Assembly: GCF_022539505.1 (NCBI RefSeq)
Contig: NC_061514.1
Location: 38,593,769-38,657,768 of the forward strand
DNA from: Lolium rigidum
Lineage: Eukaryota > Streptophyta > Magnoliopsida > Poales > Poaceae
DNA length: 64,000 nucleotides
Direction of reading: 5' to 3'
Of this stretch, positions 57,588 through 64,000 are shown piece after piece (position 1 is the first letter of the stretch; each line of letters opens with the position of its first letter). The position numbers and the translations under genes were made by a program. The notes beneath the pieces were generated by a model. It ran no database searches and was not told the DNA's origin. It was given only the letters and a program-made list of their open reading frames with translations.

Positions 57588-58029
57588 TTATGACAGTCGA
57601 TGAAAATCCTTGTCGCACTTATCAGCTAGCGCGAAACTGCCTTTCACTGTGATTGGGCCCTTGGGTCCGGGGAGTCTCCACAACAAGTATGTGTAATGTG
57701 GTACCGCCATAAACCTAGCATATGCGGGTCGTCCCAACAAAGCATGATACTGTGACGGGAAATCCACAACCTCGAACTCCAGCCTCTCTATTCTGTAATT
57801 CTCTCGGGTTCCAAACTGAACATCGAGATTGATCTTCCCCAGCGGATAGCTCGGCTTCTCCGGTGTAATACCATGGAAACGCGTATCAGTTGGTAATAAG
57901 TTTTCCAAGGATATGTTCATCTTCCTCAATGTATCTGCGTACATGAGGTTTAGGCTGCTCCCGCCATCAATGAATACTCGCGAAACATCGAATCCCGCAA
58001 TCATTGTTGGTAATATCAAAGCAGACTGT
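57588..58029 (-). pseudogene. Gypsy-2 aspartic protease region
   Basis: The minus strand begins GQSALILPTMIAGFDVSRVF, with the catalytic-loop-like IDGGSSLNLMYADTL, then PLGKINLDVQFGTRENY and HALLGRPAYARFMAVPHYTY. The first codons lie just inside the target duplication of the Gypsy-4 LTR. This domain cleaves the polyprotein in the particle. Confidence 0.85.
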
Positions 58030-58034
58030 CCTGG

Positions 58035-59641
58035 TGATACGTCCAATTTGCATCACTATTTTATATCATAATTTGCTGTTATTCATTGATATATTTCATA
58101 TTGGGACACAATACTTATGTTATTTCATCTATTTTGCATGTTTCATGATTATTTGGAGAGCGAGCACCGGAGCCAGGATTCTCGCTTGGAAAAAGCACCG
58201 TCGGGATGCAATATTTCGGAAGATCAACTGTGGAAGGGAGTTTTACCAAAAATCCTATTTTCCCGGATGACGAAGGAAGCCGAAGGGGGAGCCGGTGGAC
58301 CCAAGGTGGGCCCACACCATAGGGCGGCGCGGCCCATGGCCCGGCCGCGCCACCATGTGGTGTGGGGCCCCCTCGGCCTCTTTCGCCTCCTTTTCTTCGC
58401 GAAACCCTTCGTCCCGAAAACCTAAGCCACGAGAGGAATCCTCACGAAGGGTTACAGCCGCCTCGCGGGGTGGAGAACACCGGAGAGAAAGAGCTCTCCG
58501 GCGGGCGGTGAATCCGCCGGGGAAATTCCCTCTCGGAGGGGGAAATCGACGCCATCGTCACCGCCATTGAGCTGGACATCATCTCCATCACCATCGTCAT
58601 CATCTCCACCATCATCACCGCCATCTCCACCGCTGGACATCGTCACCGCTGTAGCAATTTGGGTTTGATCTTGATTGTTTGATAGGGAAACTCTCCCGTG
58701 CTCGATTTCTACTTGTTATTGATGCTATTGAGTGAAACCATTGAACCAAGGTTTATGTTCAGATTGTTATCCATCATCATATCACCTCTGATCATGTTCC
58801 ATATGATGTCTCGTGAGTAGTTCGTTTAGTTCTTGAGGACATGGGTGAAGTCTAAATGTTAGTAGTGAACTATGGTTGAGTAATATTCAATGTTATGATA
58901 TTTAAGTTGTGGTGTTATTCTTCTAGTGGTGTCGTGTGAACGTCGACTACACGACACTTCACCATTTATGGGCCTAGGGGAATGCATCTTGTACTCGTTT
59001 GCCAATTGCGGGGTTGCCGGAGTGACGAAACCTAAACCCCGTTGGAATATCGATGCGGGAGGGATCGCGGGATCTCGCAGTTTAAGGCCGTGGTTAGATT
59101 TATCTTAATTACTTTCTTGTAGTTGCGGATGCTTGCAAGGGGTATAATCACAAGTATGTATTAGTCCTAGGAAGGGCGGTACATTAGCATAGGTTCACCC
59201 ACACAACACTTATCAAAACAATGAAGATTAATCAACTGTATGTAGCGAAAGCACTAGACTAAAATCCCGTGTGTCCTCAAGAACGTTTGGTCATTATAAG
59301 TAAACAAACCGGCTTGTCCTTTGTGCTAAAAAGGATTGGGCCACTCGCTGCAATTATTTCTCTCGCATTTTACTTACTCGCACTTTATTCATCTGTTACA
59401 TCAAAACCCCACGAATACTTGTCTCGTGAGCATTTACGGTGAATCCTTCATCAAAGCTGCCTGTCAACACCTTCGCTCCTCGTTGGGATCGACATTCTTA
59501 CTTATCGAAGATACTACGATACACCCCTATACTTGTGGGTCATCAAGACTATTTTCACGGCGCCGTTGCCGGGGAGTGAAGCGCTATTGGTAAGTGGAAT
59601 TGGTAAGGAAAACCTCTACTCGTTTGTGTTGATTTTATTTC
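58035..59641 (+). mobile_element. Gypsy-4: LTR and start of interior, nested in Gypsy-2 protease
   Basis: The LTR runs 58035-59545 (TGATACGTCCAATTTGC to GTGGGTCATCA) with CCTGG before it (58030-58034). After it comes AGACTATTTTCACGGCGCCGTTGCCGGGG, which includes the tRNA-Asp-like primer site, so the interior begins and the copy is not a solo LTR. It then runs into the N gap. A CATCATC-rich stretch lies at 58550-58645 in the LTR. No coding sequence is present before the gap. Confidence 0.88.
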
Positions 59642-59741
59642 NNNNNNNNNNNNNNNNNNNNNNNNNNNNNNNNNNNNNNNNNNNNNNNNNNNNNNNNNNN
59701 NNNNNNNNNNNNNNNNNNNNNNNNNNNNNNNNNNNNNNNNN
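59642..59741. other. Assembly gap (100 N)
   Basis: Exactly 100 unknown bases. The left side is the start of the Gypsy-4 interior and the right side is the middle of a Gypsy-3-family LTR. Confidence 0.98.
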
Positions 59742-60319
59742 GGTTCGGATGATAACTCGAAGGTGGACTTTTTAGGCATAGATGCATGCTGGATAGCGGT
59801 CTATGTACTTTGTCATAATGCCCAATTAAATCTCACTATACTCATCATATTATGTATGTGCATGGTCATGCCCTCTCTATTGGTCAATTGCCCAACTGTA
59901 ATTTGTTCACCCAACATGCTATTTATCTTATGGGAGAGACACCTCTAGTGAACTGTGGACCCCAGTCCATTCCTTTACATCGAATACAATCTACTGCAAT
60001 ACTTGTTCTACTCGTTTTCTCGCAAACAATCATCATCCACACTATACATCTAATCCTTTGTTACAAGCAAGCCGGTGAGATTGACAACCTCAACGTTACG
60101 TTGGGGCAAAGTACTTTGGTTGTGTTGTGCAGGTTCCACGTTGGCGCCGGAATCCCTGGTGTTGCGCCGCACTACACTCCTCTGCCATCAACCTTCAACG
60201 TGCTTCTTGGCTCCTCCTGGTTCGATAAACCTTGGTTTCTTTCTGAGGGAAAACTTACTGCTGTGCACATCACACCTTCCTCTTGGGGTTCCCAACGGAC
60301 GTGTCATCTACGCGCATCA
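59742..60319 (+). repeat. Gypsy-3-family LTR, right part
   Basis: This matches 44231-44808 of the Gypsy-3 LTR with moderate divergence, ending CGCGCATCA. The left part is missing at the gap. Confidence 0.88.
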
Positions 60320-62341
60320 CTACTACAGCAGAATTCTTTGAAATTAAACCTGCTTTACTGAATCTTGTTATGAGAGAGCAATTTTCTGGTGTTAGTTCTG
60401 ATGATGCTTCTGCCCATCTTAATAATTTTGTTGAACTATGTGAAATGCAAAAGTATAAGGATGTAGATGGTGACATTATAAAATTAAAATTGTTTCCTTT
60501 CTCCTTAAGAGGAAGAGCTAAAGATTGGTTGCTATCTCTGCCTAGAAATAGTATTGATTCATGGACTAAATGTAAAGATGCTTTTATTGGTAGATATTAT
60601 CCTCCCGCTAAAATTATATCTTTGAGAAATAGCATAATGAACTTCAAGCAATTAGATAATGAACATGTTGCTCAAGCATGGGAGAGAATGAAATCTTTGG
60701 TAAAGAATTGCCCAACCCATGGACTGACTACTTGGATGATCATCCAAACCTTTTATGCAGGATTAAATTTTTCTTCGCGGAACCTATTGGATTCAGCTGC
60801 TGGAGGTACCTTTATGTCCATCACTTTGGGGGCGGCAACAAAGCTTCTTGATGATATGATGATAAATTACTCTGAATGGCACACGGAAAGGGCTCCACAA
60901 GGTAAGAAGGTAAATTTTGTTGAAGAAACCTCTTCCTTGAGTGATAAGATTGATGCTATTATGTCTATGCTTGTGAATGGTAGATCTAATGTTGATCCCA
61001 ATAATGTTCCTTTAGCTTCATTGGTTGCCCAAGAAGAACATGTTGATGTGAATTTCATTAAAAGTAATAATTTCAACAACAATGCTTATAGGAACAATTC
61101 TGGTAACAACTATAGGCCATATCCTTCTGCTAATGGTAATGGTTATGGTAATTCTTATGGGAATTCTTACAACAATAATAGGAGTGTACCCCTGGTCTTG
61201 AAGCCATGCTTAAAGAATTTATTAGTACACAAACTGCTTTTAACAAATCTGTTGAAGAAAAACTTGATAAAATTGATATTCTTGCTTCTAAGGTTGATAG
61301 ACTTGCCTCTGATGTTGATCTTTTAAAATTGAAAGTTATGCCTAATAAGGATATTGATAATAAGATTGTTACTACAGCAAATGTCATCCAAGTTCGAATT
61401 AATGAGAATATTAGATTGATGGCTGAATTGCATGCTAGGTGGGAAAGAGAAGAAAATGAAAAACTAGCTAAAGAGAACAATGTAGCTAAAGTTTGGACTA
61501 TTACCACCACTAGTAATGATAATGCTTCACATGTTGCTACACCTCCTACTATCAATGGTAAAATAATTGGTGTTGGCAATGCTTCTACTCCTAGTGCAAA
61601 GCGTGCAAAATTGCCTGAAACTGCTAAAACTGCTGAAACTGTTTGTGATAAAACTGCTGAAATTTTTCAAAATGTTGGGGACAATGGTTCCATTGCTGTA
61701 GGTCATAATGATTTAGACTTTGATGATTGTCACATCTCTGAAGTTATAAAGTTCTTACAAAAACTTGCTAAAAGTCCCAATGCTAGTGCTATAAATTTGG
61801 CCTTTACAAAACATATTACAAATGCTCTCATAAAAGCTAGAGAAGAGAAACTAAAACTTGAAACTTCTATTCCTAGGAAGTTGGAAGATGGTTGGGAGCC
61901 CATCATTAAGGGTCAATGATTTTGATTATAATGCTTTATGTGATCTTGGTGCAAGTATTTCTGTTATGCCTAAGAAAATCTATGATATGCTTGACTTGCC
62001 ACCATTGAAAAATTGTTATTTGGATGTTAATCTTGCTGATAATGCTATGAAGAAACCTTTGGGGAGGATTGATAATGTTCGTATTATGGTTAACAATAAC
62101 CTTGTCCCCGTTAATTTTGTTGTCTTGGATATTGAATGCAATGCATCTTGTCCCATCATATTGGGAAGACCTTTTCTTGAATCGTTGGTGCTACCATTGA
62201 TATGAAGGAAGGTAATATTAAATATCAATTTCCTCTCAAGAAAGGTATGGAACACTTCCATAGAAAGAGAATGAAGTTACCTTATGATTCTATTATTAGA
62301 ACAACTTATGATGTTGATGCTTCATCTCTCGACAATACTTG
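60320..62341 (+). pseudogene. Second Gypsy-3-family gag and protease
   Basis: The LTR end joins directly to the gag core (CTACTACAGCAG), so about 340 bases of primer-binding site and gag start are deleted. Gag then stays open to about 61190, including the CKDAFIGRYYPPAKII segment missing from the copy at 45403. A one-base loss near 61190 shifts frame; the coiled coil and linker continue to 61919. A three-base loss with frame change near 61910 precedes protease (CDLGASISVMPKKIYDMLD, IILGRPFL), which ends near 62205-62341. Confidence 0.88.
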
Positions 62342-62695
62342 ATTCACACTTTCTGCGCCTAGCTGAAAGGCGTTAAAGAAAAGCGCTTATGGGAGACAAC
62401 CCATTATTTTACTTGTGCACTTTGTTTTATATTTGAGTCTTGGAAGTTGTTTACTACTGTAGCAACCTCTACTTATCTTTATTTTATTGCATTGTTGTGC
62501 CAAGTAAAGTCTTTGATAGTAAAGCCAATACTAGATTTGGATTACTGCGCAGAAACAGATTTCTTGCTGTCACGAATTTCGACCTGCCTCTCTGTAGGTA
62601 ACTCATAAAAATCTGCCAATTTACATTCGCGATCCACAAATATGTATGCAACTTTCATTCAATTTGGGAATTTTCGTTTGAGCAAGTCTGGTGCC
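62342..62695 (+). other. Gypsy-3-family post-protease region, truncated
   Basis: This aligns to 47153-47510 of Gypsy-3. It is cut by the insertion of the next element; the last five bases GTGCC are its probable target duplication. Confidence 0.75.
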
Positions 62696-63860
62696 TGTTG
62701 ACTGCCAAAACCCACCGGCGGGCAGCGGCCTTGTCAACACTGTAGAGCCGGGGGGAGCCTAGAGCTGCGGCTGGCTGAGACCCCTCCGAGCGACGGCCCG
62801 CAATGCTCTTCTGGTCACACGCGGCGTTGCGAAGTGCAAGGGCGTGCCACCTGACCTATACCTGGTCGGGAAGGTGATGAGGTTGCCTCGCTTAGTTTCC
62901 TGCGGGGCATACATGTAAACGTTAAATACGAGCCTCGATCGGCTCTCAGGTTATCTCGTGAATCGGCTCAAAGAGCCGATCCACCCATGATCCGTGCGGG
63001 GTGCACGAATACTTGGTGGTCCTGCTTGATCAAGATGAAGCTAATGAGATCTACGACGATTTAGGGTTTTCACCACATAACCGGATCATCCTACTCCAGG
63101 TTGGGCCTTGCGGCCACGCACGGTGCTCGTAAGCCGATCCTAAACAAGGCCAAAAACCAACATGAAGTTGATCCTAGGAACATCCCGTTTAGGACTTGCG
63201 AACGCCACCCTACGTGCCACTCGGATCCTCCCCCCATTGTAAGGCCAAACTATTGCAGATATTAAACTAATCCTTGTAGAACAAGGAGCAATCGTAACGG
63301 ACCAGATCTACTAAATAATGGTCAAGCGGGGTGCCGCCCCCACACCTGAGATAGGCGTGAGGACGGCTAGATATGCAAGGGTTGCACTACGTAAGCATGC
63401 TTAAACGAAGAACAATGCTAACCCTAACACATCTAATGATAACTACGTTGCTCGCCATCAAAAACGCTTCGATACGAGCAACGCATGAACAACGTGGGGC
63501 TTGTGCTGCCTAGATCGCAAGATGCGATCTAGGCAGCATGTCGCTACCCGATAGAAACCCTCGAGATGAAGGAGTTGGCGATGCGCCGAGATTGGTTTGT
63601 TTTTGGGGTTGAACGTGAGTTGTTGTTTATTCCATAAACCCTAGGTACATATTTATAGTCCAGGGGACTTTCTAATGAGGGCGTGCACTAACCGTGCACG
63701 ACTAGGATTCTATCTCTAAACTAAAATAATAAACTACTAAATAAAGATACACGGGCAATTCAGCCCAAGACCCTTCGTGCCGAGCCGCCTTAGAATTCTT
63801 CCACAGGTAATCTTCCAAGCCCGGCCCACCTCTGGATTCGTCCAAAATCTAGTGATAACA
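62696..63860 (-). repeat. Gypsy-5 LTR (3' LTR of a minus-strand element)
   Basis: The 1165-bp LTR reads TGTTGACTGCC at the left and GTGATAACA at the right. Right of it CATGCCCCCCTGG is a polypurine tract on the minus strand, so the element runs minus and continues beyond the window. An inverted repeat of 15 bp lies at 63505-63537. Confidence 0.85.
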
Positions 63861-64000
63861 CATGCCCCCCTGGTTTTGGAAATAACATTTCCAAAATCAT
63901 TATGCTTTCCCTTCGAAGGGTCATGTCGTAGCAGAGCAGAGCTGTCGCAGTATCCGTCATCATTGTGCCCTGTCCTCTCAGCTTCTCTGCAAAATTCGAT
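63861..64000 (-). mobile_element. Start of the Gypsy-5 interior
   Basis: Polypurine tract (CCAGGGGGGCATG on the minus strand) and non-coding sequence to the window end. No coding frame is seen. Confidence 0.65.

Noticed and set aside
58460..58646. Aspartate/methionine-repeat frames in the Gypsy-4 LTR
   Set aside because: They reflect CATCATC simple repeats rather than a coding gene.
60283..61200. A long frame running from the LTR into gag looks like a new fusion gene
   Set aside because: The frame opens at TTG, not ATG. The first ATG is inside gag, so no fusion protein is expected.

Overview
The window is plant nuclear DNA from a pooid grass, most likely Triticeae (wheat, Aegilops or barley type). 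The signs are Stowaway MITEs with the CTCCCTCC terminus, a large CACTA element, and long-LTR Gypsy families primed by a tRNA-Asp-like site (TGGCGCCGTTGCCGGGG). There is no bacterial organisation, operon, CRISPR, tRNA or rRNA. Two runs of exactly 100 N (37072-37171 and 59642-59741) show that it is a scaffold of three contigs.

Left part (1-10690) is the only genic stretch. It holds AT-rich sequence with two Stowaway MITEs and a decayed RNase H fragment, then a GC-rich island of unclear coding role. Two intact, apparently single-exon plus-strand genes follow: an ATL-type RING-H2 ubiquitin ligase (7751-8302) and a heavy-metal-associated isoprenylated plant protein, HIPP (9824-10303).

From 10696 to 23301 lies one CACTA transposon with matching ends and an ATA target duplication. 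It carries decayed TNP2 transposase and Ulp1-type protease genes. A Tat-like Gypsy element (Gypsy-1, 11275-18330, minus strand, TSD GCCAT) is nested in it. Gypsy-1 has lost nearly all its sense genes but keeps a complete multi-exon antisense gene with its own TATA box. From 23305 to 33220 come LINE fragments, a probable clathrin light chain exon relic, and a degenerate Copia element (26109-31733, minus strand).

From 33221 to 58029 lies a second Tat-like element (Gypsy-2), split into pieces. Its 5' LTR and gag are on the plus strand (33221-36201). Its protease, reverse transcriptase, RNase H, integrase, antisense genes and 3' LTR lie on the minus strand from 58029 down to 39914. Four things support one insertion: the target duplication, the interrupted LINE reading frame, a near-identical LTR pair, and a second nested LTR with its own duplication. 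The piece between the two N gaps therefore appears inverted relative to the left contig, by scaffolding error or real rearrangement. Inside the Gypsy-2 antisense gene sits a complete gag-protease-only Athila-like element (Gypsy-3, 43217-51368, TSD CCTGT). The protease region carries the LTR of a further element (Gypsy-4, 58035 onward). The right contig (59742-64000) holds a partial second copy of Gypsy-3 cut by the LTR of a fifth element (62696-63860).

The most unusual biology is the antisense gene. It is present in two divergent Gypsy elements with the same domain order (Transposase_28-like domain, charged linker, coiled coil, helical C-terminal domain) and the same kind of TATA promoter, and in Gypsy-1 it outlasted the sense genes.
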